This document shows positions 44,780 to 54,187 of a stretch of 64,000 nucleotides of DNA, piece by piece. The notes below the pieces were generated by a model. That model had not been told where the DNA came from, did no database searches, and was given only the letters and a program-made list of their open reading frames with translations. The stretch's first letter is position 1, and the number at the start of each line of letters is the position of its first letter. Both the position numbers and the translations under genes were made by a program. The stretch is from Prevotella sp. (lineage in GTDB: Bacteria > Bacteroidota > Bacteroidia > Bacteroidales > Bacteroidaceae): NCBI GenBank assembly GCA_017650905.1, contig JAGCDZ010000006.1:60905-124904 (forward strand), in the 5' to 3' direction.

Positions 44780-46831
44780 TTAATCTTCGAGGCCGCTGAG
44801 GCTACGGGCGAGCCAAACATCCATTTTGCCTGCACCACGATGGTTCCAGGCGTAGTAGGGGATAAGCTTCACGGTAACATCCTTGGCGGCAAGTCTGCCT
44901 TCGGGATCGATGGAAGCTTCCTGTGCTTGCGCCCTAATGGCTGTGACATTGAAGATTTTTCCATCAGCCTCTTTATTCTCGATGCCATAGGTAGGCTGCA
45001 GGTCGAACTGGGGTTTGCGTGAGAGCAGCAGATGGTGGGGATTAATGCCCTCGTTGTCGGCCCACTCAGCGCAATAGACCAATGGCCCACGCTCTACGGC
45101 GATGCGTCCGCGATCATCCGTCACTCTCGGACTGGCCACCACCGTGCGAACGGGCATGTCGAAATGGATGCGAACGACGTCGCCCTTCTTCCACTTGCGG
45201 TTGATGACCATATAGCCGTTCTCCAACTCGCTATCCACACGCTGACCATTGACGGTAATCTCGTAGGTGCTGAAGACATCGTCGTTGTAGGCATAGAGGT
45301 CGCTGGGCACTGCGCGGCTCTGCACCCAACCCGGGATGCGGATCATCATGTTGAAGGCCTTGGCTTTGTTCTGGAGCACTTTGATGGCAATGTCGCCGTC
45401 CCAAGGATATTGGGTGGTCTGTTCCAGCGTGACATTCTTGCCGCCTAAGGCAATCGTGGCGGTGTTGGCGGCAAAAAGGTTCACGTAAAGATTATTGTCA
45501 CGGACACCATAGATATAGCCTGGCATTGAGGGGATGAAGCGGCAGAGGTTAGAGGGACAGCAGGCACAGCCAAACCAGGGTTGGCGTGTCATCGTACCAT
45601 CGGCATTAAAACGGTAGCGTCCGTCGCTCGACAGCGGGTTGGGATAGAAGAACTTACCACCGTCGACGCTCATACCACTGATGACACCATTATATAAAGT
45701 ACGCTCGAGACAGTCGATGTATTTCGCATCACCGTGCAACAGGAACATCCGTTCGAAGAGATACACCATCGCGATGGCGGCACAGGTCTCGTTGTAGGCT
45801 GTGAGGTTGGGCAGTTCGTAATCGGCTCCGAAGGCCTCACCTCCATGACGGGCTCCCACGCCACCTGTGAGATAGTATTTGCGCGAGACGATGTTCTCAT
45901 AGATGGTGTCGATGGCCTTGATATAGCCAGAGTCCTGTGTGAGGGCAGCTACATCAGCCATACCTGCATACATATAGCCGGCACGGACGGCATGGCCCCA
46001 GGCTTCTGTCTGATCCACGACGGGCTTGTCGCTCTGCGAATAGACATCCTTGTGTGGGGTCTTGCCACGATAGTCGAGCAGGAATTTGGCTTCATCCAGG
46101 TATTTCTTCTCGCCGGTGAGCACATACAGACGGGCGAGGGCCATCTCGGCGATCTGATGACCAGGCACCACACAAGCCTGTCCTGGATTAGAACCTACCT
46201 CACGGACCACGCAGTCGGCATAGCGCTTGGCGATATCGAGGAATTTAGTACTTCCTGTTGCCTGATAGTGGGCACAGGCTGCATCTACCATGTGGCCGAG
46301 GTTATAGAGCTCATGGCTCGCATGCTCCTCTGCTGCCCAGCGCTTATTGGCTGCCCAACCATGGGGATGCTGCGGATTGATGGTACGGGCGGTGTAGAGA
46401 TAGCCATCGGGCTCCTGAGCTGCAGCCACCACATCGAGCACGGAGTCGATATAGGCTTTCAATTTCGCATCAGGATAAGTCTGGAGCACATAGCTGGCGC
46501 CCTCGATGGTCTTATAGACATCGGTATCGTCGAACGAGAAACCCATGAACTTGGCAACATCCCACTCAGGGGTCTGCAGGCCAGGATGTCCTGGATGCTG
46601 GAGGGTATAAGCCGCCATTTCGAAATTCTTATAACGGTGTTCGCTCTCGCACTTGGAGAAAGCCAAAGGGATGGTCACCTCGCGTGCTGCCTGAATACGA
46701 TCGCCCCAGAAAGTGTTAGGCGTGATCTTAACAGCTGTGAACGGAACCTGGGTATAGGGATACCCGCTTTGGGCAACAATCGTGCCTGCACAGAGTGCAA
46801 AGAAGCATAGAATAGCGTAGATTCGTTTCAT
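44780..46831 (-). CDS. GH127 beta-L-arabinofuranosidase
   Basis: 683 residues from ATG 46831; the frame is open to 47503 but that extension lies antisense to the next gene and before the promoter, so it is rejected. A signal peptide (IYAILCFFALCAGTIVAQ) precedes the (alpha/alpha)6 barrel. The metal and nucleophile residues of GH127 (HypBA1 type) are present: Glu and Cys in NETCAAIA, and the paired cysteines in FGCACCPSN near residue 420, one of which is the nucleophile. It would release L-arabinofuranose from arabinan or arabinoxylan side chains. It is divergent from a second GH127-type gene, sharing a 115-base promoter region. Confidence 0.88.
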   Translation of the reverse strand: MKRIYAILCFFALCAGTIVAQSGYPYTQVPFTAVKITPNTFWGDRIQAAREVTIPLAFSKCESEHRYKNFEMAAYTLQHPGHPGLQTPEWDVAKFMGFSFDDTDVYKTIEGASYVLQTYPDAKLKAYIDSVLDVVAAAQEPDGYLYTARTINPQHPHGWAANKRWAAEEHASHELYNLGHMVDAACAHYQATGSTKFLDIAKRYADCVVREVGSNPGQACVVPGHQIAEMALARLYVLTGEKKYLDEAKFLLDYRGKTPHKDVYSQSDKPVVDQTEAWGHAVRAGYMYAGMADVAALTQDSGYIKAIDTIYENIVSRKYYLTGGVGARHGGEAFGADYELPNLTAYNETCAAIAMVYLFERMFLLHGDAKYIDCLERTLYNGVISGMSVDGGKFFYPNPLSSDGRYRFNADGTMTRQPWFGCACCPSNLCRFIPSMPGYIYGVRDNNLYVNLFAANTATIALGGKNVTLEQTTQYPWDGDIAIKVLQNKAKAFNMMIRIPGWVQSRAVPSDLYAYNDDVFSTYEITVNGQRVDSELENGYMVINRKWKKGDVVRIHFDMPVRTVVASPRVTDDRGRIAVERGPLVYCAEWADNEGINPHHLLLSRKPQFDLQPTYGIENKEADGKIFNVTAIRAQAQEASIDPEGRLAAKDVTVKLIPYYAWNHRGAGKMDVWLARSLSGLED

Positions 46832-46857
46832 ATTGTTTTGTTTTTGATTACTGGGGG

Positions 46858-46865
46858 CAAAATTA
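46858..46865 (-). promoter_or_regulatory. -7 promoter element of the first GH127 gene
   Basis: Reads TAATTTTG on the minus strand, 27 bases before its ATG. Confidence 0.45.
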
Positions 46866-46911
46866 CATATTTTTTTAGACATAAGAATAAAAGAAACATA
46901 AAAAAAAGAAC

Positions 46912-46919
46912 TACCTTTG
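46912..46919 (+). promoter_or_regulatory. -7 promoter element of the second GH127-type gene
   Basis: TACCTTTG fits TAnnTTTG, 27 bases before the ATG at 46946, back to back with the minus-strand promoter. Confidence 0.5.
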
Positions 46920-46945
46920 CAACAAAATGATAACAAAATAGCTTT

Positions 46946-49327
46946 ATGAAACGGATTCGATTTTATTTCGTAATGCTGATGCTCCTCGCTGTGGGCAGCA
47001 TTCAGGCACAGGATCGGCTCTATGCCGATGAGTTTTTCCTTGGTGATGTCACGCTGCTCGACGGCCCACTGAAGGCTGCACGGGATCTGAACATCAAGAC
47101 GCTGTTGCAGTACGATTGTGACCGCTTGCTGGCTCCCTATCTTAAGGAAGCTGGATTGACCCCGAAGAAGAAAAACTATCCCAACTGGGATGGTCTCGAT
47201 GGTCATGTGGGTGGCCACTATTTGACGGCAATGGCCATCAATGCAGCGATGGGTGATAAGGCCTGTCAGGAGCGAATGGAGTATTTCATCAGTGAATTGC
47301 AGGCTTGTGCCGATGCCAACGCCAAGAACCATCCTGAGTGGGGTAAAGGCTATGTGGGTGGCGTGCCTAATAGCGACCGTATCTGGTCGACTTTCAAAAA
47401 GGGTGATTTCGGTGCTTATAGTGGTGCGTGGGTACCTTTCTATAATATTCATAAGATGTACGCGGGCTTGCGCGATGCATGGGTGTACTGTGGCAATGAA
47501 CAAGCCAAGGAACTGTTCTTAGGTTTCTGCGATTGGGCCATTGACCTGACGGCCGGACTTTCTGATGATCAGGTGGAGAGGACGCTACATACCGAGCATG
47601 GTGGTATGAACGAGGTGTTGGCCGATGCCTATGCCATCACAGGCGACAAGAAATACCTCGATGTGGCCAAACGGTTCTCACATCGCCGGTTGCTGGTTCC
47701 TCTGTCTCAGCGACAGGACTGTCTCGACAACATGCACGCTAATACCCAGGTGCCCAAGGTGGTGGGTTTTGAGCGTATCGCAGAGCTTTCAGGCGATGAG
47801 ACCTATCACAATGCCAGTATCTATTTCTGGGATATTGTGACGGGTGAACGTTCGTTGGCCTTTGGCGGTAACAGCCGTCGTGAGCACTTCCCCAGCAAGG
47901 AGGCCTGCATGGACTTCATCAACGACATCGACGGCCCGGAGACCTGCAACACCAATAATATGCTGAAGCTGACGGAAGAGCTGCATCGAAGGAATCCCGA
48001 GGCCCGTTTTGCCGATTATTACGAATTGGCGACCTTCAACCATATCCTCTCTTCTCAGCATCCGGTGCATGGCGGCTATGTGTATTTCACACCCGCTCGT
48101 CCCCGTCACTATCGCAACTACTCGGCTCCCAACGAGGCCATGTGGTGCTGCGTGGGTACTGGTATGGAGAATCATGGCAAATACGGACAGTTTGTCTATA
48201 CCCATGTGGGCGATGCCCTGTATGTGAACCTCTTTGTGGCTTCTGAACTGAACTGGAAAGAAAAGGGCCTTGTACTGCGTCAGGAGACAGGCTTCCCCTA
48301 TGCTGAGACGAGTCGCATCACCATTGCTAACGGTAAAGGAGAGTTCCCGCTACTGGTGCGTTATCCCGGTTGGGTGAAGCCCGGTCAGTTTGAGGTGAAG
48401 GTGAATGGCCAGCCCGTCAAGATTGTCACAGGTCCGTCATCATATGTCTCCATCGATCGCAAGTGGAAGAAAGGTGATGTTATAGATATTACCTTCCCCA
48501 TGTACAACAGCATAAAGTATCTGCCTAATGAGCCGCAATACATTGCCATGATGCATGGTCCTATCATGTTGGCTGCGAAGACGGGAACTGAAGATCTGGC
48601 TCACCTGATTGCCGATGACAGCCGTTTCGGACAGTATGCTGGTGGCAAGAAACTGCCTATCAACGAGGCTCCTATTCTTGTGAATAATAATTTGGATGAT
48701 ATTGCCAACCAGTTGCAGCCTATTGCTGGTAAACCCCTCCATTTCACCCTTTCCACAAAGATGGAAAATGCTATCCGTAGTGAGATTCAGCCTTTCTTCG
48801 AGATCCACGACAGTCGTTACATGATGTATTGGCTTGCCCTCTCTGAAGACAGCTACAAGGGTTATCTCGATGGTTTGGCCAAAGCTGAGCAGGAGCGTCA
48901 GGCGCTGGAGGCCCGCACGGTTGACAAGGTGCAGCCTGGTGAGCAGCAGCCTGAGGCAGACCATTTCATGGAGACCGACCGCTCGCAGGTGGGTAACACC
49001 AACGATGTCTTCTTCCGTGATGCCAGCAACGGCCATTATTTCAGCTACCTGATGCAGACAGGGGGACAGACCGACCTCAGCCTCCGTCTGAAATACTGGG
49101 GTGTGGGCGAGTGGAAGAGCCACGAGTTTGATATCTTCGTTGACGACGTGCTGGTGAAGGAAGTCAACAACACCGGCAAGTATCGCGTTTCAGAGTTCAA
49201 GTACGAGACTTATCCTGTGCCTGAGGAACTGCTCAAGGGCAAGAAACAGGTACGCGTGAAATTCGTCGCCAAGCCGCGCAAGCAGATTGGCGAGATCTAC
49301 GAAGTGAGACTCGTGAAGAATAACTAA
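46946..49327 (+). CDS. GH127/GH146-type beta-L-arabinofuranosidase
   Basis: 793 residues with a signal peptide (FYFVMLMLLAVGSIQAQ). The same catalytic set as its neighbour appears, with GPETCNTNNMLKL giving Glu and Cys and AMWCCVGTGMENH giving the paired cysteines near residue 400. It is longer by a C-terminal beta domain (SLRLKYWGVGEWKSHEFDIFVDD). Length and the N-terminal pattern FFLGDVTLLDGPLKAARDLN fit the GH146 branch (BT0349-like) better than GH127 proper. It would cut beta-1,2-linked arabinofuranose; the family split is tentative. Confidence 0.85.
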   Translation: MKRIRFYFVMLMLLAVGSIQAQDRLYADEFFLGDVTLLDGPLKAARDLNIKTLLQYDCDRLLAPYLKEAGLTPKKKNYPNWDGLDGHVGGHYLTAMAINAAMGDKACQERMEYFISELQACADANAKNHPEWGKGYVGGVPNSDRIWSTFKKGDFGAYSGAWVPFYNIHKMYAGLRDAWVYCGNEQAKELFLGFCDWAIDLTAGLSDDQVERTLHTEHGGMNEVLADAYAITGDKKYLDVAKRFSHRRLLVPLSQRQDCLDNMHANTQVPKVVGFERIAELSGDETYHNASIYFWDIVTGERSLAFGGNSRREHFPSKEACMDFINDIDGPETCNTNNMLKLTEELHRRNPEARFADYYELATFNHILSSQHPVHGGYVYFTPARPRHYRNYSAPNEAMWCCVGTGMENHGKYGQFVYTHVGDALYVNLFVASELNWKEKGLVLRQETGFPYAETSRITIANGKGEFPLLVRYPGWVKPGQFEVKVNGQPVKIVTGPSSYVSIDRKWKKGDVIDITFPMYNSIKYLPNEPQYIAMMHGPIMLAAKTGTEDLAHLIADDSRFGQYAGGKKLPINEAPILVNNNLDDIANQLQPIAGKPLHFTLSTKMENAIRSEIQPFFEIHDSRYMMYWLALSEDSYKGYLDGLAKAEQERQALEARTVDKVQPGEQQPEADHFMETDRSQVGNTNDVFFRDASNGHYFSYLMQTGGQTDLSLRLKYWGVGEWKSHEFDIFVDDVLVKEVNNTGKYRVSEFKYETYPVPEELLKGKKQVRVKFVAKPRKQIGEIYEVRLVKNN

Positions 49328-49358
49328 TTCAACTTTCAGAGAAAGATGCTTCGTGGGG

Positions 49359-51563
49359 TCAGAGCTTAGCCTCGCGATTCAAGGGCAGGTTGTCGGATGA
49401 GCCGCCAACCTGTATCTTAATTTTGCCAGGCTCCAGCTTCCAGTCTTGTGCAGCCTCGTCCCAATGGCAGAGATCGGCACGGCGCAGCTTGATGACCACC
49501 CGCTGACGTTCGCCACCCTTGAGTGCCACCCTTTGGAAACCCTTGAGCTCCTTAACGGGTCGGCTGATGGAGGACTGTAGGCGAGAAACATAGACCTGTG
49601 CTACCTCTTCAGCATCGATAGCTGAGCGATTGGTGAGCATAAAACTGACCTCTAAGTCCTTGCCAGCGCTTTTCATCTGCAGGTCGCTATACTGGAATTT
49701 TGCATAAGAGAGGCCATAGCCAAAGGGGTAGGCCACGTCAACTTTCTTCTGATCATACCAACGATAACCCACAAGGTCTTCCTCAGCATAGTTGGCGATA
49801 AGCTGCTGGCGGCGCTCATTGCTGCGATTCCGGGTGAGGTCAACGAAGATGTCGCCCTGTTGATTGTTCTCCATATTCTGTGGATAGGTGCCTGTGGCGT
49901 AGGCAGGTACATCCTCCAGACGCTTCGGCCAGGTCATCGGCAGCTTACCCGATGGCGAGATTCTGCCTGTGAGCACTTCGGCCAGTGCCTGTCCACCCAT
50001 AGAACCATTGAACCACGACACCATCAATGCGCCGGAAACCCGACTGACGGTGTTCACATCGACGGGACCTCCGGCTACAATCACGGTAATCATCTTCTGA
50101 TTGGCCTTAGCCAAGGCCTCTGCGAGTTCGTCCTGACCAGAGGGCAGGGTGATGGTCTTGCGGTCGGAGCCTTCGGTCTCCACCTCGCGGTTATCTCCGG
50201 CGAAGAAGATCACAATATCGGCAGCCTGTGCCACTCTCACAGCCTCGTCTATAAGTTGGGGATCAGCCTTCTGGATGGGATCCTGACGCCTGTTACGGCT
50301 ATCACGACCGAAACTCTTATAGCCCCTTGCATAGGTCAGATTCACGCTATTGCCAAGAATCTGCTTCAAGCCTTCAAGTGGGGTAATCTCACAACGGGTT
50401 TTCACACCGGCTCCAACACCGCCCAAAGCCATTTTCGTCTCGGCATTCTCTCCGATGATGGCGATATTTCGTACACGTTTGGTATCAATAGGAAGCAGCT
50501 GCTCGTTTTTCAGCAGGACAATACTTCGGCGAGCCACCTCCAAAGCCGTTGCCATCTCCTCGGCATTGCCCACGGGCTTGCTGTTCGCCTCTGCCTTATC
50601 AATGGGCTTTACGGTCAGCCTGACACGCAGGATTTCCCTGACGCGCTGGTTGATCACATTTTCGCTCACCTTACCGGCTTTCACTGAGTCGAGCAGGGCC
50701 TGACCCATATAGCGGCTACCGGGCATCTCCACATTCATGCCCGATGTGACGGCATCGACGGTGGAATGCACCCCGCCCCAGTCACTGATTACCATGCCAG
50801 GGAAACCCCATTGCTGTCGCAGCACGGTAGTCAGCAAATGCTTGTTCTCAGAGCACCATCTGCCATTCACCTTATTGTAAGCCGCCATTACGCCCCAGGC
50901 ATCGCCCTCTCTGACAGCCATCTCAAACGGTCGGAGATAGATCTCGTGCATGCTGCGGTCGGAGATGCGTACGTCTACGAAGCCACGATAGTCCTCCTGG
51001 TTGTTCAGGGCATAGTGTTTCAGACAGACAGCCGTACCGTCATCCTGCGATCCCTTGGTATAAGCCACAGCCAGCATGCCACTGAGCAGCGGGTCTTCGC
51101 TCAGGTATTCGTAGGTTCGTCCACCGGTGGGGATGCGCTGGATATTGATGGCAGGACCGAGAATCATGTCCTTGCCGCGCAGTCGTGCCTCACGGCTCAT
51201 ACCCTTTCCGTAGGCATATGCCCACTCCGTGCTCCAGGTGGCTGCCAGCGCAGAGCCTGTAGGAAAGAAGGTGGCAGAGTCAGTGGTCAGATGGGCAGAG
51301 TTCCATGAGTGGGGTTCCATTTCCTCGCGGATTCCGAAAGGCCCATCGGCATACTCCACATCTGCAATCCCTAAACGGGGGATACCTTCCGATGAGAACA
51401 TATTCTTGCCATGCAGCATGGCAATTTTCTCTTCGAGCGTCATGCCCTTGATGATGCTTTCAATCTGTGATTCGTGACCCAAAAGGGGCGAAACGCTCGT
51501 CTGAGCATGCGCATTGAACGATACACAGAAAACTGTGAACAGTAATAACAGTAATTTCTTCAT
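49359..51563 (-). CDS. GH3 family beta-glycosidase
   Basis: 734 residues with a signal peptide. The N-terminal barrel carries the nucleophile aspartate in MVISDWGGVHS near residue 260. The second domain (GDNREVETEGSDRKTITLPSGQDEL) supplies the acid/base glutamate region. The C-terminal Fn3-like domain (VSFMLTNRSAIDAEEVAQVYV) completes the three-domain GH3 layout. It could be a beta-glucosidase, beta-xylosidase or related enzyme. The arabinose-releasing neighbours and the GH30 argue mildly for a xylan or arabinan role. It is convergent with the GH127-type gene and 37 bases downstream of the nucleoside kinase gene on the same strand. Confidence 0.88.
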   Translation of the reverse strand: MKKLLLLLFTVFCVSFNAHAQTSVSPLLGHESQIESIIKGMTLEEKIAMLHGKNMFSSEGIPRLGIADVEYADGPFGIREEMEPHSWNSAHLTTDSATFFPTGSALAATWSTEWAYAYGKGMSREARLRGKDMILGPAINIQRIPTGGRTYEYLSEDPLLSGMLAVAYTKGSQDDGTAVCLKHYALNNQEDYRGFVDVRISDRSMHEIYLRPFEMAVREGDAWGVMAAYNKVNGRWCSENKHLLTTVLRQQWGFPGMVISDWGGVHSTVDAVTSGMNVEMPGSRYMGQALLDSVKAGKVSENVINQRVREILRVRLTVKPIDKAEANSKPVGNAEEMATALEVARRSIVLLKNEQLLPIDTKRVRNIAIIGENAETKMALGGVGAGVKTRCEITPLEGLKQILGNSVNLTYARGYKSFGRDSRNRRQDPIQKADPQLIDEAVRVAQAADIVIFFAGDNREVETEGSDRKTITLPSGQDELAEALAKANQKMITVIVAGGPVDVNTVSRVSGALMVSWFNGSMGGQALAEVLTGRISPSGKLPMTWPKRLEDVPAYATGTYPQNMENNQQGDIFVDLTRNRSNERRQQLIANYAEEDLVGYRWYDQKKVDVAYPFGYGLSYAKFQYSDLQMKSAGKDLEVSFMLTNRSAIDAEEVAQVYVSRLQSSISRPVKELKGFQRVALKGGERQRVVIKLRRADLCHWDEAAQDWKLEPGKIKIQVGGSSDNLPLNREAKL

Positions 51564-51600
51564 ATACTTAATCGTTTTAATGATGACGTTTCGGTGATGT

Positions 51601-53283
51601 TTAAATCTCCTTGAAACTGCTGCCGCCTACGAACTCGCGCATGATGCTCGTGGGCGGTATTTCTTTGTCGCTGATGGGGAGGAAATAGTGAATGAACCTC
51701 AGCAGTCGGTGGGCCTCGGCGTATTCGGGGCAGTTGCGCGGCACGGAGGCGAGGATGATCTCGGCATGGGTGCGCAGTACGGCAAACTCGATGTTGAGGG
51801 CAGAATTGAACATCACGTCAGCGGTCTCCTGATAAGGGAATATCCATTGGTCTTCAGCCTGGCAGACGTTCTTCCACTGGCTGATGGTCTGCTGGGCGGT
51901 AAAGGCGCCCTTATTATAGTCGCGTATGATGCGGCGCAGCAGGCGGTTGTCGCGGGTGGGAATCCAGTTATGGTCGTCAAGAGAGATGCTGGTGAGCGCG
52001 GAGATATAGATCTTGTACTTCAGGTCGTCGGGAATCTTCTTTGTCAGCAGCGGGTTCAGGGCGTGGATACCCTCGATGATGAGCACCGTGTCGCCCGACA
52101 ACTTGAGTTTCTTTCCATTATACTCACGTTTGCCCGTGACGAAGTTGTATTCCGGAATCTCCACCTTCTCGCCCTGCATCAGGCGCAGCAGATGGTCTTC
52201 GAGTAGCGAGTACTCCACGGTCTCGATGTTGTCGAAGTCGTAGTCGCCATTCGGCAGCTTGGGTGTGTCGGTGCGGTTCACGAAATAGTCGTCGGTGGAG
52301 AATGAGACAGGCCTCAGACCGCAAGCCAGCAGCTGGATCGACAGTCGTTTGCAGAACGTGGTCTTTCCCGAGCTCGACGGTCCAGTGATGAGCACTAACC
52401 GCACGGGATTCTCCTCGCGGTGGAAGCGCCGCTCTATCTCCTCGGCTATCTGCACGATCTTCTTCTCCTGCAGGGCTTCCGACACCTGTATCAGCTCCGA
52501 GGCATGACCCCGCTTGATGGCCTTGTTCACATCGCCCGCATTCGACAGTCGCATGATGATGTCCCAATGCGTCTTCTCGGCGAACATCCCGAAGGTCTTG
52601 GGCTGATCCACCTTCTCTGCCAGTTTCAGGGGATTATACCAGTCGGGCACCCGCAGCAGCAGGCCGTCCTCATAGCGTTCCAGTCCCCACACCTTCAGAT
52701 AGCCCGCACTGGGCACCAAAGGGCCGTAATAATAGTCTACAGTGTCGCCCAGCGTGTAATAGTCGCTATAGATCTGTCCGCTGGTCTCCAGCAGCTTCAC
52801 CTTGTCGACAAAGCCACGCTCAGTGAACACGCGGATCGTCTCTTCGTTGGTGGCCTGCGTACGACGGAAAGGCATATCAAGGTCGATAATCTCCTGCATG
52901 CGTTGGCGGATGCTGTCGACATCGGCATCAGAGAGCGGTTCGTTGGAGCGCTTCTTGAAGTTGCAGTAGTAGCCGCGGCAGAGCGAGTGCTCGATGAAGA
53001 GTTTTGAGCCCGGGAACACGTCCTGCGTGGCTTTGTAGAGCACAAAACTGAGTGAGCGTACATAGACGCGGTGGCCGCTACCCATGCTGGCATCGAGGAA
53101 CTCCACATCGCGGTTCTGGAACACACGGAACTTCAGTCCCTGTGAGACGTTATTTACTTTTGCCGAGACAACGGGGAAGGGGAGTTGTATCTCGTCGGCA
53201 AACTCCTGATAGACATCAAGCAAAGAGGTTCCCTCTGGGAAACTTTTGGTTACATTGTTGTTTTTGCAGCGAATCTGTAGCAT
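51601..53283 (-). CDS. TGS-domain nucleoside (uridine) kinase fusion
   Basis: 560 residues. It starts with a TGS domain (MLQIRCKNNNVTKSFPEGTS) and a tRNA-synthetase-editing-like region, as in the front of threonyl-tRNA synthetase. A uridine kinase domain follows, with P-loop GPSSSGKTT near 300 and DDYF, IIEGIHALNP and a lid region RLLRRIIRDYNKG. This fusion is standard in Bacteroidetes and clostridia. The kinase part would phosphorylate uridine or a related nucleoside; the role of the front part is unknown. A TATCTTTG element lies 22 bases before its ATG. Confidence 0.88.
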   Translation of the reverse strand: MLQIRCKNNNVTKSFPEGTSLLDVYQEFADEIQLPFPVVSAKVNNVSQGLKFRVFQNRDVEFLDASMGSGHRVYVRSLSFVLYKATQDVFPGSKLFIEHSLCRGYYCNFKKRSNEPLSDADVDSIRQRMQEIIDLDMPFRRTQATNEETIRVFTERGFVDKVKLLETSGQIYSDYYTLGDTVDYYYGPLVPSAGYLKVWGLERYEDGLLLRVPDWYNPLKLAEKVDQPKTFGMFAEKTHWDIIMRLSNAGDVNKAIKRGHASELIQVSEALQEKKIVQIAEEIERRFHREENPVRLVLITGPSSSGKTTFCKRLSIQLLACGLRPVSFSTDDYFVNRTDTPKLPNGDYDFDNIETVEYSLLEDHLLRLMQGEKVEIPEYNFVTGKREYNGKKLKLSGDTVLIIEGIHALNPLLTKKIPDDLKYKIYISALTSISLDDHNWIPTRDNRLLRRIIRDYNKGAFTAQQTISQWKNVCQAEDQWIFPYQETADVMFNSALNIEFAVLRTHAEIILASVPRNCPEYAEAHRLLRFIHYFLPISDKEIPPTSIMREFVGGSSFKEI

Positions 53284-53304
53284 AGGTCTTTACTATTTTT
53301 GGCG

Positions 53305-53312
53305 CAAAGATA
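53305..53312 (-). promoter_or_regulatory. -7 promoter element of the nucleoside kinase gene
   Basis: Reads TATCTTTG on the minus strand, 22 bases before the ATG at 53283. Confidence 0.5.
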
Positions 53313-53473
53313 CATATTTTGCCCGAAAGTTGCAAGTAAAAGCCCAAGATTTATTATCCTGTAGCTCGAATTAAGGCGACTGTCATCAAAGATACCGTGA
53401 TTGCTGGAGAGAGTTGACCAAAAAATAATATCGTGCACGATTTATTGTTAAACAAACTTAAAGTTTTAGATAA

Positions 53474-53531
53474 ATCGCTTGCGATATAAAATATTATTCT
53501 TACCTTTGCATCGCAAACGATAAAATTAAGA
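53474..53531. promoter_or_regulatory. Two ATCGC-type sites around the ohrR promoter
   Basis: ATCGCTTGCGAT (53474-53485) is a perfect palindrome, and ATCGCAAACGAT (53520-53531) is a near copy. They flank the -7 element at 53511-53518, where an autoregulating OhrR would be expected to bind. Confidence 0.45.
53511..53518 (+). promoter_or_regulatory. -7 promoter element of the ohrR operon
   Basis: TACCTTTG fits TAnnTTTG, 17 bases before the ATG at 53535. Confidence 0.55.
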
Positions 53532-53534
53532 GAT

Positions 53535-53978
53535 ATGCACGCAGAATTACAACTCGACAATCAGATTTGCTTCCGCCTCTATTCGGCTGCAAGATTGGTC
53601 ACGCAGGCCTACACGCCTTTGCTCAATACACTGGGTATCACCTATCCGCAGTACCTTGTGCTGATGGTGCTCTGGGAGAAGGACAACCAGCCTGTGAACG
53701 ACATAGCACATCGTCTGTTGTTGGAGACAAACACCGTTACTCCCCTGCTTCAGCGTATGGAGAAACTTGGTATTGTCAGCCGTAAAAAAGGTGAGCAGGA
53801 CAAGCGTCAGCAGATTGTCAGCCTGACTCCTAAAGGCAAGAAATTGGAGGAAGAGGCTTTCGCTCAGGTTCCTTCCGGCATGAACGATCAGCTTTCAGCC
53901 TGTCCGCTGAGGCACGAAGACTATGAGCTTCTGGCCAAAGAGCTTGATTCAATTATTGATTCACTTAAAAACAAATAA
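53535..53978 (+). CDS. ohrR: MarR-family organic peroxide regulator, OhrR-like
   Basis: 147 residues. A MarR winged helix (VNDIAHRLLLETNTVTPLLQRME, then the wing RKKGEQDKRQQIVSLTPKG) is preceded by NQICFRLYSAARL, where Cys12 aligns with the peroxide-sensing cysteine of OhrR. Oxidation of that cysteine would release DNA. Two palindromic sites lie at its own promoter. No Ohr peroxidase gene is adjacent; instead a small CxxC protein and a ferritin-like protein follow, which suggests a peroxide and iron stress operon. Confidence 0.82.
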   Translation: MHAELQLDNQICFRLYSAARLVTQAYTPLLNTLGITYPQYLVLMVLWEKDNQPVNDIAHRLLLETNTVTPLLQRMEKLGIVSRKKGEQDKRQQIVSLTPKGKKLEEEAFAQVPSGMNDQLSACPLRHEDYELLAKELDSIIDSLKNK

Positions 53979-53981
53979 ATT

Positions 53982-54167
53982 ATGGCACATCAATGTGAAA
54001 ATTGCAAATTGCGCGCGAACTACGACAGGAAGCCGAATTCGCTGATGGGACGTTTCTGGCGTTGGCACATCAACTTCTGTCCGGGCTGGAAAGCCTATTT
54101 CACCTCTCTCCCTGCTGACCAGCAGCAGGCACTACGCGATAAGTATCAGTTTACAAAATATCAATAA
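53982..54167 (+). CDS. Small conserved protein with CxxC, 61 aa
   Basis: 61 residues. Two cysteines in HQCENCKLRA, a third in FCPGW, and a basic aromatic middle (MGRFWRWHINFCPGWKAYF) suggest metal binding or a redox role; I do not know the family. It starts 3 bases after ohrR ends and 20 bases before the ferritin-like gene, so it is in the stress operon. It is coding by context and by the regular frame. Confidence 0.65.
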   Translation: MAHQCENCKLRANYDRKPNSLMGRFWRWHINFCPGWKAYFTSLPADQQQALRDKYQFTKYQ

Positions 54168-54187
54168 CCCTTTAAAACAACAAAATT

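Noticed and set aside
45734-46810. 358-codon plus-strand frame inside the GH127 gene
   Set aside because: Shadow frame; the catalytic motifs are on the minus strand.
46832-47503. Upstream extension of the GH127 frame to a TTG at 47503
   Set aside because: It runs antisense through the 46946 gene and past the promoter; the signal peptide begins at ATG 46831.
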